Below, piece after piece: positions 26,306-35,903 of a DNA stretch of 64,000 nt (the first letter of the stretch is position 1; each line of letters opens with the position of its first letter). Made by a program: the position numbers and the translations under genes. Below the pieces are notes generated by a model, which did not search any database, had not been told where the DNA came from, and saw only the letters and a program-made list of their open reading frames with translations. The DNA comes from Pannonibacter indicus (GTDB lineage Bacteria; Pseudomonadota; Alphaproteobacteria; Rhizobiales; Stappiaceae), in contig NZ_LIPT01000015.1 in NCBI RefSeq assembly GCF_001418225.1, positions 16,459 to 80,458 of the forward strand. Reading direction: 5' to 3'.

Positions 26306-28636
26306 TTATAGCGCTGGGCCTTGCGCTTCGAGCAGAGCCGTGGCTTCGTCAGCTGTCATGGGCATGCCGAGAAAGTAGCCTTGCGCCTCCGGGCAGCCAA
26401 TTGCCCGCAGTGCCTCAACCTGTGATTCCCGTTCGACGCCTTCGGCGATGACCCGCAGCTTCAGCTTCTGCCCGAGTGTCACCACGGTCTCAGCGATCCC
26501 CCGGTCGCTTTCGTCCCTGTCAATGTGACGGACAAGGGCCTCGTCAATCTTGAGCCGGGAGACGGGGAAACGTCTCAGAGAAGCCAGGCTGGAGTGCCCT
26601 TTGCCGAAGTCGTCGATGGCGAGACCAACGCCCAGCGCGTGCAATTCGGCCATGACGGCCACCGCCCGCTCCACATTCTGCATCAGAACGCCTTCGGTGA
26701 TTTCCAGCTCCAGAAGCCCCGGCAGCAAACCTGCCTGTTTCAGGGCGCCCATGACAGTCTGGGTCCAGTCCGGATCACTGAACTGCTGCGGCGCGATGTT
26801 GATGCTGATCTTAAAGCCGGAGAACCCCTGCTCCTGCCAGAGCCGCGCCTGCTCCACGGCCTGCCCCAGAACCACGTGGCCAAGTTCACAAATCAGCCCC
26901 GCCTCCTCCATCAGCGGCACGAAATAGCGCGGCATGATGAGGCCTTCGAAGGGATTTTCCCAGCGCACCAGCCCTTCGAAACCGGTAATCCGGTTTTCCA
27001 TGAGATCGACCTGCGGCTGGTAATGCAAGATGAATTCATTGTTGCGCAGCGCACGGCGTATCCCTTCAAGCATCTGAAGCTTGCAGGAGGACGTCTGTCC
27101 TTCTTCCGGTGAGTAGAGGTGAAACGTATTGCGGCCAGCGCGTTTGGCCATATACATCGCCGTATCGGCACACTGGACCAGCGCGGCCGCCTCCGTCGCA
27201 TCATCTGGATAGCAGGCAGCACCCATGCTGCCGGTGACGTGAAAAGACTGCCCGGCCAAATGCACCGGCAAAGACAGCTTTTCCCGCAGACCGCGCAGGA
27301 ATCGGGGCAATTCCTCAGACGAGGCAATCGAACCCTCCAGGATCAGCACAAACTCATCGCCGCCAAGGCGCAGCACCTTGCCACGGTCCTGGACCTCATC
27401 GCTCAGCCTTGCAGCAATGGACAGCAGAAGCCGGTCACCGGCGGCATGGCCGAGACTGTCATTGACGGTCTTGAAATTGTCGAGATCTACAAAGACCACC
27501 GCCACACGTTCATCCGGCAGGTGCACCCTGGCCAGCGCCGCGTCGATGAAGCTTTCCAGCTGGCTGCGGTTCGGCAGGCTGGTCAGCGGATCGTGGTGGG
27601 CGAGAAAGCGTATCTTCTCCTCGGCCCGCTTGCGTTCAATGGCAATGGCGGTGATCCGGGCCATATCGGCGATCAACCGGTCTTCCATGGGTCCCGGCAT
27701 GCCCGGGGTCTGCTTGTAAATGGCGAATGTGCCGAGCACCCGGTTGTCCAGCGACATGATTGGTGTGGACCAGCAGCAGCGCAGCCCGAATTTCGTGGCA
27801 AGCGGGTGGAAGTCTGCCCAGAGCGGGTCGGCCTGAATGTCGGCAACCGTCACGGGTTTGCATGTGTAGGCCGCAGTGCCGCAGGAGCCGACGCTGGGGC
27901 CGATCTCGATACCATCAATCGCATCGCAATAGGCCTTCGGAAGACTCGGCGCCGCACCGTGGCGCAGATGGCGGCCATCCTCATCCAGAAGCAGGACGGA
28001 ACAGATGGCACCGTCCAGTTGCCCCTCGATCAGACGGACCATGCATTCCAGAATATCCGAGAGGGGGGCGCTGGAGGCAATCATCTCCAGCACATGCGCC
28101 TGGGCATCGCGCAGGCCATCGGCCTTGCGCCGCTCGGTGATGTCGCGGCAGACACCGAAGAGGCCAACGATGTTCCCGTCACCGTCCCGGAGAGGATATT
28201 TCGAGGACGCAAACCAGCGGCGGGCACCATTGGGTTGAATGATGCATTCCTCCTTGTCGATCAAGGGAATGCCGGTGCGCAGAATCTGCCTCTCATCCCT
28301 GAAAAAGCCCAAGGCCACAGGCAAGGGATGCAGCTCGAGATCCGTCTTGCCGATCAGGCTGTCCGCCGACTCCAGCCCAAGATCGGCTGCAATGGCACGA
28401 TTGGCGAGTACAAACCGGCAGCGGGTGTCCTTGACGAACAGGTAGTCAGCCACCTGATCAAACATGGTGCGCAGCCAGACATGCTCCTGCAGAAACTTTC
28501 CCCGTACCTGCAAGCCGGATTTTTGCATGGAACCTTCCTGCTCCGGCTGAGTTTCCAGCAAACCGGATATCTCTGCGTGGTCAGTACTGTCAAAATTACC
28601 ACGCCCAGAAATCACAGGATTCCATTTGGAATTCAT
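26306..28636 (-). CDS. PAS-GAF-GGDEF-EAL cyclic-di-GMP signalling protein
   Basis: Predicted cytoplasmic sensor protein of 776 residues with no membrane span. Domain order is PAS/PAC at about 55-170 (FDQVADYLFVKDTRCRFVLA to VGLFGVCRDITERRKA), GAF at 185-325 (VGSCGTAAYTCKPVTVADIQ), GGDEF at 345-495 and EAL at 515-765. The diguanylate cyclase signature LGGDEF is intact. The phosphodiesterase motif reads EGLVRW and the downstream loop DDFGKGHSS, which are near-canonical, with KIDEALV and EGVE present. Both activities are possible. ATG 28636 was preferred over 28675 because GGGGAAG precedes it. It stands alone and downstream of a repeat-rich interval. Confidence 0.93.
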   Translation of the reverse strand: MNSKWNPVISGRGNFDSTDHAEISGLLETQPEQEGSMQKSGLQVRGKFLQEHVWLRTMFDQVADYLFVKDTRCRFVLANRAIAADLGLESADSLIGKTDLELHPLPVALGFFRDERQILRTGIPLIDKEECIIQPNGARRWFASSKYPLRDGDGNIVGLFGVCRDITERRKADGLRDAQAHVLEMIASSAPLSDILECMVRLIEGQLDGAICSVLLLDEDGRHLRHGAAPSLPKAYCDAIDGIEIGPSVGSCGTAAYTCKPVTVADIQADPLWADFHPLATKFGLRCCWSTPIMSLDNRVLGTFAIYKQTPGMPGPMEDRLIADMARITAIAIERKRAEEKIRFLAHHDPLTSLPNRSQLESFIDAALARVHLPDERVAVVFVDLDNFKTVNDSLGHAAGDRLLLSIAARLSDEVQDRGKVLRLGGDEFVLILEGSIASSEELPRFLRGLREKLSLPVHLAGQSFHVTGSMGAACYPDDATEAAALVQCADTAMYMAKRAGRNTFHLYSPEEGQTSSCKLQMLEGIRRALRNNEFILHYQPQVDLMENRITGFEGLVRWENPFEGLIMPRYFVPLMEEAGLICELGHVVLGQAVEQARLWQEQGFSGFKISINIAPQQFSDPDWTQTVMGALKQAGLLPGLLELEITEGVLMQNVERAVAVMAELHALGVGLAIDDFGKGHSSLASLRRFPVSRLKIDEALVRHIDRDESDRGIAETVVTLGQKLKLRVIAEGVERESQVEALRAIGCPEAQGYFLGMPMTADEATALLEAQGPAL

Positions 28637-29002
28637 AATACTTCCCCTGAGGAAATCCGCGCCATGCTTCAGCATGGTCGATAACCTACACTCATAAACT
28701 TAAATGAACCGCAAAACATCAACTTGGTGATGTCAATTTGTATAAATTCAGACTTAATACCAAGGCTTTGGATGCTGCCGCATCATGCCTTGAAATTGCT
28801 CATGCGCCGCACGGGCTTGACCGGCGCTCGATGAGCTTGACCCATCGGGCGCCGGTAAAAGTTCCGGAGCCGTGACAGGAGCCACTCAGACAAGGGCCGT
28901 GGGCGGCCGTCAGGGCAAAAAAACTTTTGCCGGGCGCTCCGATCGGGTTATCTCCAGCTCACGAAGGCTCCACCGTCAGGGCCACAATCCAATCAAGAGA
29001 GC
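28637..29002. other. Intergenic region upstream of cobC containing repeat copy A
   Basis: About 365 bp between the divergent GGDEF-EAL and cobC genes. It holds one 100-bp two-hairpin repeat (28757-28856) and a short stem GGCAAAA / TTTTGCC at 28914-28931. I looked for a B12 box here and found none, so cobC is not preceded by a recognisable cobalamin riboswitch. Confidence 0.6.
28757..28856. repeat. Two-hairpin dispersed repeat, copy A
   Basis: 100-bp element. Hairpin 1 is CAAGGC/GCCTTG (28761-28766, 28787-28792) with inner GATGC/GCATC. Hairpin 2 is a 14-bp stem ACCGGCGCTCGATG / CATCGGGCGCCGGT (28820-28833, 28843-28856) with one U-G pair. It is clearly homologous to the element at 37803-37902 in the same orientation. 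The doubled-hairpin layout resembles REPIN/BIME elements. Confidence 0.8.
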
Positions 29003-30025
29003 ATGATGAAACACGGCGGCGATCTGTTTCAGGCCATGGCAACCTATGGCGGGGCGGAGGAAGACTGGCTGGACCTTTCCACCGGCATCAATCCGCATGC
29101 CTATCCGGTGCCTGCCAGCCTGCCCGCCTCCGCATGGACCCGTCTGCCCGCGCATGCCGCGCAGGAAAGCCTTCTGAAAGCAGCCCGTGCGGCCTATCAG
29201 GTGCCCGCGCATCTCGGCCTTGCCGCGGCGCCGGGCACGCAGGTGATCCTGCCGCATCTGCCGGCCCTTCTGCCGGAAGGCGGCGTCACGATCGCAGGCC
29301 CCACCTATTCCAGCCACTGCGATGCCTGGCGGGCGGCGGGGCGCAATGTGCAGGAAGTGACTGATATCTTCCATGCCGGAGCAGGCAGCCGGATTGCCCT
29401 CATCGTCAGCCCCAACAATCCCGATGGCCGCTGGCATGAACCGGAGGCGCTTCTGAACCTTGCCAGAGACATGCAGCGGCGCGGCGGCTTTCTGGTAGTG
29501 GATGAGGCCTTTGCCGACGTGGATCCGTCCCGCAGCCTGCTGCCGCATCTGGCGGATGAGCCGGTTCTGGTGTTGCGCTCCTTCGGTAAGTTCTTCGGTC
29601 TTGCGGGATTGCGCCTCGGCTTTCTGGCGGGACCGCAGAATGTGACGGATGCCCTTGCCCGGCGCCTCGAAAGCTGGTCCGTCAGCGGCCCGGCGCTGGA
29701 AGTCGGTACGCAGGCCCTGCGGGATCTGGACTGGCAGGCCGCCATGCGCAAGACGCTGGGGCAGGAAATGGCCGCACTTGAAGGCGTGCTGCGGGCCGCA
29801 GGCCTTGCGATCCATGGCGGCACTTCGCTTTACGTACTGACAGAGCATCCGGGTGCTGCCCGCCTGCATCAAGCGCTGGCGCGTCATCACATCTGGGTAC
29901 GTGCCTTCGACTACGCTCCCAGTTGGCTGCGCTTTGGTCTGCCCGGCTCGCCGGAAGGCCTTGCCCGTCTGCGGCTGGCGCTCACCGAAACCATGGCATC
30001 ACGCAAAGAGGCAACATCGTGCTGA
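29003..30025 (+). CDS. cobC: Threonine-phosphate decarboxylase (CobC, CobD-type of Salmonella)
   Basis: PLP-dependent class I/II aminotransferase-fold enzyme of 340 residues that decarboxylates L-threonine O-3-phosphate to (R)-1-amino-2-propanol phosphate, the linker of the B12 nucleotide loop. The PLP lysine is K196 in LRSFGKFFGLAGLRLGF, the SPNNPDG loop is at 136-142, and the cofactor Asp is D167 in VVDEAFAD. The N-terminus KHGGDLFQAM and LSTGINPHAYP are family hallmarks. ATG 29003 or the ATG one codon later may be used. cobD follows with a 7-nt overlap, so the two are one operon making and attaching aminopropanol. Confidence 0.93.
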   Translation: MMKHGGDLFQAMATYGGAEEDWLDLSTGINPHAYPVPASLPASAWTRLPAHAAQESLLKAARAAYQVPAHLGLAAAPGTQVILPHLPALLPEGGVTIAGPTYSSHCDAWRAAGRNVQEVTDIFHAGAGSRIALIVSPNNPDGRWHEPEALLNLARDMQRRGGFLVVDEAFADVDPSRSLLPHLADEPVLVLRSFGKFFGLAGLRLGFLAGPQNVTDALARRLESWSVSGPALEVGTQALRDLDWQAAMRKTLGQEMAALEGVLRAAGLAIHGGTSLYVLTEHPGAARLHQALARHHIWVRAFDYAPSWLRFGLPGSPEGLARLRLALTETMASRKEATSC

Positions 30026-30993
30026 GTGACCCGCTGGCGCTCTGGCTGCTGCTGGGGGCCATAGCCCTTGATGCCGTCATTGGCGATCCGGACTGGCTGT
30101 GGCGGCGCCTGCCGCATCCGGTCGTGTGGATCGGCAAACTCATCAACCTGCTGGACAGCAACCTCAACCGCGAAAGCTGGCCTGCTGCCTTGCGCCGTTT
30201 GGCAGGCCTCCTGACGCTTGTCCTGCTGGTGGCCGGGGGGACGGGCACCGGTTTTCTGCTACAGGCAGGCCTTTCCGCCCTGCCCTATGGCGAGGCTGGG
30301 ATCATTGTCATCGCCGCCGTGTTCCTCGCCCAGAACAGCCTCTACGTGCATGTGAAGGCCGTCGCCGATGGCTTGCGTAACGGGGGGCTGGCGGGCGGGC
30401 GCCGGGCCGTGTCGATGATCGTCGGGCGTGATCCGGAGCAGCTGGACGAGAGCGGTGTTTCGCGCGCCGCCATTGAATCCTGCGCCGAAAACTTCTCCGA
30501 CGGCGTTGTGGCTCCCGTCTTCTGGTTCGCCATACTGGGCCTGCCGGGGCTTATCGCCTACAAGGCCGTCAACACCGCCGATTCCATGATCGGTCACAAG
30601 ACCGCCCGGCATCAGGATTTCGGCTGGGCGTCCGCCCGTTTTGATGACCTGATCAACCTGCCTGCGTCCCGGCTTTCGGCCCTGTTCATTGCGTTCGCCG
30701 CACCTCTGGCCGGCGGCTCACCCTTGCGGTCCCTTGCCACGGTGCGCCGGGATGCCGGGCTGCACCGCTCCCCGAATGCCGGCTGGCCGGAGGCGGCGAT
30801 GGCCGGGGCCCTTGGCGTCGCACTGGCGGGCCCGCGCGTCTATGCCACCTACCGGGTGGAAGACCCTTTCATGAACCCGGACGGGAGCAAGGACGCAGGC
30901 GAGGCAGATATACGCCGCGCACTCAAGGTGCTGGCAGGGGCTTGCGCAATCGAGGCTTTGCTGGTTCTCATCATGGCTCTGGCATTATCCTGA
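30019..30993 (+). CDS. cobD: Adenosylcobinamide-phosphate synthase (CobD/CbiB)
   Basis: Membrane enzyme of 324 residues that joins aminopropanol (phosphate) to adenosylcobyrate. The start is GTG 30019, with GAGG eight bases upstream, overlapping the cobC stop; a longer frame lies within cobC and is rejected. Conserved blocks are ALDAVIGDPDWLWRRLPHPV at the N-terminus, then SRAAIESCAENFSDGVVAPV, YKAVNTADSMIGHK and FGWASARFDDLINLPASRL. Several hydrophobic spans are present. With cobC it forms the second B12 block, 23 kb from cobU-cobW-cobN. Confidence 0.95.
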   Translation: MLSDPLALWLLLGAIALDAVIGDPDWLWRRLPHPVVWIGKLINLLDSNLNRESWPAALRRLAGLLTLVLLVAGGTGTGFLLQAGLSALPYGEAGIIVIAAVFLAQNSLYVHVKAVADGLRNGGLAGGRRAVSMIVGRDPEQLDESGVSRAAIESCAENFSDGVVAPVFWFAILGLPGLIAYKAVNTADSMIGHKTARHQDFGWASARFDDLINLPASRLSALFIAFAAPLAGGSPLRSLATVRRDAGLHRSPNAGWPEAAMAGALGVALAGPRVYATYRVEDPFMNPDGSKDAGEADIRRALKVLAGACAIEALLVLIMALALS

Positions 30994-31029
30994 TGTCATG
31001 ATCCATGAGAACACTGGCCGGACCGTGAG

Positions 31030-31638
31030 ATGATCCCGTTTTCCGCAGCTGCCGAGAATAACAAGACCCCCATCCTCGAAATCCTGAAAGACGCCTTTGC
31101 CGGGTCGAGCCGTGTGCTGGAAATTGCCAGCGGCACGGGCCAGCATGCGGTGCATTTCGCCAAGCACCTGCCGCATCTCGTCTGGCAGCCCAGCGATCTG
31201 CCCGAGCATCTGGCGGGCCTTGAACAGCGGATCGTTGAAACCGACCTCGACAACATCGGGGAACCGTTGGAGCTCGACGTGCTCGACCTGCCCTGGCCGA
31301 CTCCGGACCGGGAGGCGGACGACGCTTTTGACGCCATTTATACGTCGAACAGCCTGCACATCATCAGCTGGGAAGGCGTGGAAGCGTTCTTTGAAGGAGT
31401 TGGGGAAACGCTTGCCGATGGCGGCACTCTGGCGATCTATGGCGCCTTCAAATATGGCGGCGCCTTTACCACACCCAGCAACGAGGCCTTCGACCAGAGC
31501 CTGCGCAAGAAAGATCCGAAAAGCGGCCTTCGCGACTTTGAGCAGGTTGACGCCCTCGCCCGTGCCATCGGTCTGACACTGCTCGCCGACCATGCCATGC
31601 CTGCAAACAACCAGCTTCTGATCTACCGGCGGGGTTGA
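31030..31638 (+). CDS. DUF938 family SAM-dependent methyltransferase-like protein
   Basis: 202-residue protein of the DUF938 family. The class I methyltransferase fold is recognised from SSRVLEIASGTGQHAVHFAK (motif I at about 26-45) and the acidic loop WQPSDLPEH where the SAM ribose would bind. AIYTSNSLHIISWEGVE and YGAFKYGG follow. Its substrate is unknown. It begins 36 bp after cobD on the same strand, so co-transcription is possible, but nothing in the family ties it to B12 synthesis. It ends convergently with the carboxylase gene. Confidence 0.85.
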   Translation: MIPFSAAAENNKTPILEILKDAFAGSSRVLEIASGTGQHAVHFAKHLPHLVWQPSDLPEHLAGLEQRIVETDLDNIGEPLELDVLDLPWPTPDREADDAFDAIYTSNSLHIISWEGVEAFFEGVGETLADGGTLAIYGAFKYGGAFTTPSNEAFDQSLRKKDPKSGLRDFEQVDALARAIGLTLLADHAMPANNQLLIYRRG

Positions 31639-31668
31639 GGGGCACAGCCCCTATCCCCACTCTGCATC

Positions 31669-31698
31669 GCCCCGGGCTCGCGCTGCGCTTGGCCGGGG
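31669..31698. repeat. CCCCGG...CCGGGG palindromic repeat between convergent genes
   Basis: CCCCGG and CCGGGG arms flank a GC-rich centre (gctcgcgctgcgcttgg). Palindromes with this look are common between convergent genes in alphaproteobacterial genomes. It may serve as a transcription block between the DUF938 gene and pccB, but it has no T-run. Confidence 0.45.
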
Positions 31699-31752
31699 TG
31701 ACCCAGTGCCTGCAGCCAGAGGGCGAGCCCCATCGGAGCCCGCGCCTGTTTA

Positions 31753-33285
31753 TCAGAGCGGAATGTTGTCGTGCTTCTTCCAAGGCAGCTCTTCCTGCTT
31801 GGATCGCAGCAGGGCAAGGGCGCGGGAGACGCGCTTGCGGGTGGAATGCGGCATGATCACTTCATCGATATAGCCGCGCTCGGCCGCGACGAAGGGATTG
31901 GCGAAGCGATCCTCGTAGTCCTTGGTGCGCTTGGCGATCTTGTCCTTGTCGGACAATTCCGAGCGGTAGAGGATTTCGACCGCGCCCTTGGCGCCCATCA
32001 CCGCGATTTCGGCGCTCGGCCAGGCATAGTTGATGTCGCCCCCAATGTGCTTGGAGCTCATCACGTCATAGGCGCCGCCATAAGCCTTGCGGGTGATCAC
32101 CGTGACTTTCGGTACCGTTGCCTCGGCATAGGCAAACAGAAGCTTGGCGCCGTGCTTGATCAGCCCGCCATATTCCTGCGCCGTGCCCGGCAGGAAGCCC
32201 GGCACATCGACGAAGGTGACGACCGGAATGTTGAAGCAGTCGCAGAAGCGCACGAAACGGGCGGCCTTGCGGCTGGCGTCACTGTCCAGCACCCCCGCCA
32301 GCACCATCGGCTGGTTGGCGATGATGCCGACAGTACGCCCTTCGAGGCGGCCGAAGCCGGTAATGATGTTCTTCGCAAAGCCCGCCTGGATCTCGAAGAA
32401 ATCCCCCTCGTCCAGCGTCTTCATCACAAGCTCCTTCATGTCGTAGGGCTTGTTCGGATTGTCCGGCACCAGCGTGTCGAGGCTCATGTCGATGCGGGAG
32501 GGATCGTCGTGGCAATCCACCTCCGGCACATCGGCCAGATTGTTCATAGGCAGGAAGTCGATGAGACGGCGCATTTCCAGAAGCGCCTCCACATCATTCT
32601 CGAAGGCGCCGTCCGCGATGGAGGACTTGGTGGTGTGGATGCTGGCACCGCCCAGTTCCTCTGAGGTCACCGTCTCGTTGGTCACGGTCTTCACCACATC
32701 CGGGCCGGTGACGAACATGTAGGACGTATCGCGCACCATGAAGATGAAGTCGGTCATGGCCGGGGAGTAAACGTCACCGCCCGCACAAGGGCCCATGATC
32801 AGCGAGATCTGCGGAATGACGCCGGAGGCGGTGACATTGCGCTGGAACACCTCGCCGTAACCGGCCAGCGCTGCCACGCCTTCCTGAATGCGCGCGCCGC
32901 CGGCATCGAACAGGCCGATGATGGGCGCGCGGTTCTTCAGGGCCATGTCCTGAATCTTGATGATTTTTTGGGCATGCGTCTCGGACAGGGAGCCGCCGAA
33001 GACCGTGAAGTCCTTGGAAAAAACATAGACGACACGGCCATTTACGGTGCCCCAACCGGTGACGACGCCATCGCCCGGGATATGCGCCTCGTCCATGCCG
33101 AAGTCCGTGCAGCGGTGCTGCTTGAACATGTCGAACTCCTCGAAGGACCCTTCGTCCAGCAGGATGTCGATCCGCTCGCGCGCCGTCAGCTTGCCGCGCC
33201 CGTGCTGGGCGTCGATGCGGCGCTGCCCGCCTCCCAGCCGCGCTGTCTCGCGCCGGTGCTCCAGTTCGGCCAGGATATCCTTCAT
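31753..33285 (-). CDS. pccB: Acyl-CoA (propionyl-CoA) carboxylase beta subunit
   Basis: Biotin-dependent carboxyltransferase subunit of 510 residues that moves a carboxyl group from biotin to propionyl-CoA or a similar acyl-CoA. It matches the PccB family in length and motifs. [19 protein letters not shown] and [20 protein letters not shown] mark the N-terminus. The two oxyanion regions are visible as [12 protein letters not shown] with [13 protein letters not shown], and [12 protein letters not shown] with [22 protein letters not shown] 33285 has the better GAGG spacing than ATG 33288. The partner biotin carboxylase subunit (PccA) is not within this window. It is divergent from the ATP-grasp operon. 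Confidence 0.93.
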   Translation of the reverse strand: MKDILAELEHRRETARLGGGQRRIDAQHGRGKLTARERIDILLDEGSFEEFDMFKQHRCTDFGMDEAHIPGDGVVTGWGTVNGRVVYVFSKDFTVFGGSLSETHAQKIIKIQDMALKNRAPIIGLFDAGGARIQEGVAALAGYGEVFQRNVTASGVIPQISLIMGPCAGGDVYSPAMTDFIFMVRDTSYMFVTGPDVVKTVTNETVTSEELGGASIHTTKSSIADGAFENDVEALLEMRRLIDFLPMNNLADVPEVDCHDDPSRIDMSLDTLVPDNPNKPYDMKELVMKTLDEGDFFEIQAGFAKNIITGFGRLEGRTVGIIANQPMVLAGVLDSDASRKAARFVRFCDCFNIPVVTFVDVPGFLPGTAQEYGGLIKHGAKLLFAYAEATVPKVTVITRKAYGGAYDVMSSKHIGGDINYAWPSAEIAVMGAKGAVEILYRSELSDKDKIAKRTKDYEDRFANPFVAAERGYIDEVIMPHSTRKRVSRALALLRSKQEELPWKKHDNIPL

Positions 33286-33492
33286 CATCCGCCTCTTCAG
33301 AAAAAAACATCTGCCGCAGGGTCTACCACGTCAGAGCCAAAGACGAGAAGTCAGCACAAAGAAGGACCTTTGCCGTCAACACCGGGAACATTGCACAACT
33401 TCTAGGCACATGAGCGTGAAGATTGTTCTTTTGCAGCCTGCGCGGATTTGCCATGCTTGCCTAAATGAACAGCAATAACGGCGGGGTACGGA

Positions 33493-34917
33493 ATGGCGCC
33501 AGAGCGGGAGGTCTTCAATGAGATGCTGGGGGCAGACGGGCGGCCAAGGCCGGCCTACGCAAGACTGGCCGAATGGCTCGACAGCCAGCCGAAAAACTTC
33601 CTGACGCGCAAAAGCCGGGAAGCAGAAACAATCTTCAGACGCCTTGGCATCACCTTTGCCGTCTATGGCGCTCAGGAGGCAACGGAACGCCTCATCCCCT
33701 TCGACCCCATCCCGCGCATCATCTCCGCCGCCGAGTGGCGCCGCCTGTCGGCCGGCATCGAGCAGCGCGTGCGAGCCCTCAACGCCTTTCTGCATGACAT
33801 CTACCACCGGCAGGAAATCATCCGCGCCGGGCGGCTGCCGGCCGAACTGATCCTGCAGAATGATGCCTTCCTGCCGGAAATGGTGGGCTTCACTCCGGCC
33901 CGGCGCGTCTATTCGCACATCATCGGCACCGATCTGGTGCGCGTTGGCGAGAATGACTTCTACGTCCTGGAAGACAACACGCGCACGCCCTCCGGCGTCT
34001 CCTACATGCTGGAGAACCGGGAAACCATGATGCGCATGTTCCCGGATCTGTTCCAGATGCACCGGGTGGCGGCAATCGAGCAATATCCGGATCTTCTGCG
34101 CCAGACGCTGGAAAGCGTTGCGCCCGACACGGCGCGCAATGAACCAACGATCTGTATCCTGACGCCGGGCATCTACAACTCGGCCTATTTCGAGCACGCT
34201 TTCCTCGCCGACCAGATGGGCGTCGAGCTGGTGGAAGGGCGCGATCTTTTCGTCGACAATGGCAAGGTCTGGATGCGCACCACGCGCCAGCCCAAGCAGG
34301 TGGACGTGATCTACCGGCGCATTGACGATGCCTTCCTTGATCCCCTCACCTTCCGCCCGGATTCCATGCTGGGTGTGCCGGGGCTCTTCGATGCCTACCG
34401 GGCGGGCACGGTCACCATCTGCAACGCGCCGGGCACCGGCATTGCCGATGACAAGGCCATCTATGCCTATGTGCCGGACATCATCGAGTTCTACACCGGC
34501 CAGAAGCCGATCCTGAACAACGTGCCGACCTGGAACTGCTCGCGGCCGGACGACTTTGCCTATGTGCTCGACAACCTCACCGATATCGTCGTCAAGGAAG
34601 TGCATGGCTCGGGCGGCTACGGCATGCTGATCGGCCCCACCGCGTCCAAGCGCGAAATTGCCGCCTTCCGGGAGATCCTGAAGGCCAATCCGAAGAACTA
34701 TATCGCCCAGCCGACCCTGTCGCTGTCTGCCTGCCCCACCCATGTGGCCTCCGGGGTTGCACCCCGCCACGTTGACCTGCGCCCCTATGTCCTGATCGGT
34801 GATCAGGTGCGGATCACCCCCGGCGGGCTGACCCGCGTGGCGCTGAAGAAGGGCTCCCTGGTCGTGAATTCGAGCCAGGGCGGCGGCACCAAGGATACCT
34901 GGGTTCTGGAGGACTGA
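33493..34917 (+). CDS. Circularly permuted ATP-grasp protein (DUF404/DUF407)
   Basis: 474-residue member of the circularly permuted ATP-grasp family, thought to form amide or peptide bonds. Conserved segments are DFYVLEDNTRTPSGVSYMLE, ICILTPGIYNSAYFEHAFLA, GVPGLFDAYRAGTVTICNAP, VVKEVHGSGGYGMLIGP with the ATP-binding Lys, and VDLRPYVLIGDQVRITPGGL. The start ATG 33493 has GGGG upstream. The stop is 5 bp before the alpha-E gene, followed by transglutaminase and Anbu genes. This is the known association of these families and suggests a shared peptide pathway. Its substrate is unknown. Confidence 0.9.
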   Translation: MAPEREVFNEMLGADGRPRPAYARLAEWLDSQPKNFLTRKSREAETIFRRLGITFAVYGAQEATERLIPFDPIPRIISAAEWRRLSAGIEQRVRALNAFLHDIYHRQEIIRAGRLPAELILQNDAFLPEMVGFTPARRVYSHIIGTDLVRVGENDFYVLEDNTRTPSGVSYMLENRETMMRMFPDLFQMHRVAAIEQYPDLLRQTLESVAPDTARNEPTICILTPGIYNSAYFEHAFLADQMGVELVEGRDLFVDNGKVWMRTTRQPKQVDVIYRRIDDAFLDPLTFRPDSMLGVPGLFDAYRAGTVTICNAPGTGIADDKAIYAYVPDIIEFYTGQKPILNNVPTWNCSRPDDFAYVLDNLTDIVVKEVHGSGGYGMLIGPTASKREIAAFREILKANPKNYIAQPTLSLSACPTHVASGVAPRHVDLRPYVLIGDQVRITPGGLTRVALKKGSLVVNSSQGGGTKDTWVLED

Positions 34918-34922
34918 TCATC

Positions 34923-35867
34923 ATGCTCGGCCGCACAGCCGCCTCCCTTTTCTGGATGTCGCGCTACAAGGAGCGCTCCCACAACACCGCACGCCTGCTG
35001 GAAGCGGCATGGCGCACCGCCATGATCCCGCAACAGGGCATGAACGAGGCCGAAGACTGGCGCTCGGCGCTGGCAGGCTCGGGCTGCGAAGCGGCCTTCA
35101 TGGAGAAATCCGGCGAGGTGACCTCGCGCGCGGTGACCAATTTCATGCTGTTCGACAAGGAGAACCCCTCCTCCGTGCGCAACAGCCTGGAGATGGCCCG
35201 CAACAATGCCCGCGCCGTGCGCACCGGCATCACGTCCGAACTCTGGGAGGCGATCAACACCACCTGGATCGAATTCAGCGACGTGAAGCCGCAGACGCTG
35301 ACGCAGGACAAGCTGCCGGAGTTCCTCGCCTGGATTGGCCAGCGCGCCATGCTGTTCCGCGGGGCTCTGCTGGGCACGCTCCTGCGCGACGACGGTTATT
35401 CCTTCTCGCAGCTTGGCCATTTCGTCGAGCGGGCGGACCATACGGCCCGGGTGCTGGATGCCAAATACTGGATCCTGCTGCCGGTGACCGACATGGCCGG
35501 CAAGGGGCACCATCACCAGTGGTCCTCGATCCTGCGCGTCATGTCCGGCCTCAGAAGCTACCGCTTCGCTTTCCCCAATGCGGAGCTGAAGGCGGCGAAT
35601 ATCGCCGAGTTCCTGATCCTGCGCCGGGAAATGCCGCGCTCGCTGGCGCACAGCTACGACTGGCTTAACAGCACGATGAATGATCTGACCGCCTATTACG
35701 GCGAGCAGATGCCGAGCGCCCTTCTCGCAGGCACGATGCAGGAACAGCTCAGAACCGGGCACATGCGGGATATCTACAGCAAGGGCCTGCATGAGTTCCT
35801 GGTGGACTTCACCCTCCGGAACAACGCTTTCGCCGATCGGGTCGCCCGTGATTACAATTTCGCCTGA
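34923..35867 (+). CDS. Alpha-E domain protein (DUF403)
   Basis: 314-residue alpha-helical protein of the alpha-E family, always found beside the permuted ATP-grasp gene. Characteristic segments are LGRTAASLFWMSRYKERSHN at the N-terminus and FSQLGHFVERADHTARVLDA in the middle; the latter carries the conserved Glu-Arg-Ala-Asp motif. No catalytic chemistry is established for the family. The 5-bp gap to the upstream gene and the same direction show operon membership. ATG 34923 follows GAGG of the preceding gene's last codons. Confidence 0.9.
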   Translation: MLGRTAASLFWMSRYKERSHNTARLLEAAWRTAMIPQQGMNEAEDWRSALAGSGCEAAFMEKSGEVTSRAVTNFMLFDKENPSSVRNSLEMARNNARAVRTGITSELWEAINTTWIEFSDVKPQTLTQDKLPEFLAWIGQRAMLFRGALLGTLLRDDGYSFSQLGHFVERADHTARVLDAKYWILLPVTDMAGKGHHHQWSSILRVMSGLRSYRFAFPNAELKAANIAEFLILRREMPRSLAHSYDWLNSTMNDLTAYYGEQMPSALLAGTMQEQLRTGHMRDIYSKGLHEFLVDFTLRNNAFADRVARDYNFA

Positions 35868-35903
35868 CCGAAGAAGAAGGCCGAAGCCAGGAGACAGCAT
35901 CCG

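Noticed and set aside
28857..29002. Possible B12 riboswitch before cobC
   Set aside because: No B12 box and no paired riboswitch elements; only a chance GCCACT occurs.
31638..31652. Hairpin AGGGGC / GCCCCT at the DUF938 stop as a terminator
   Set aside because: Only six base pairs with a 3-nt loop and no T-run on either strand.
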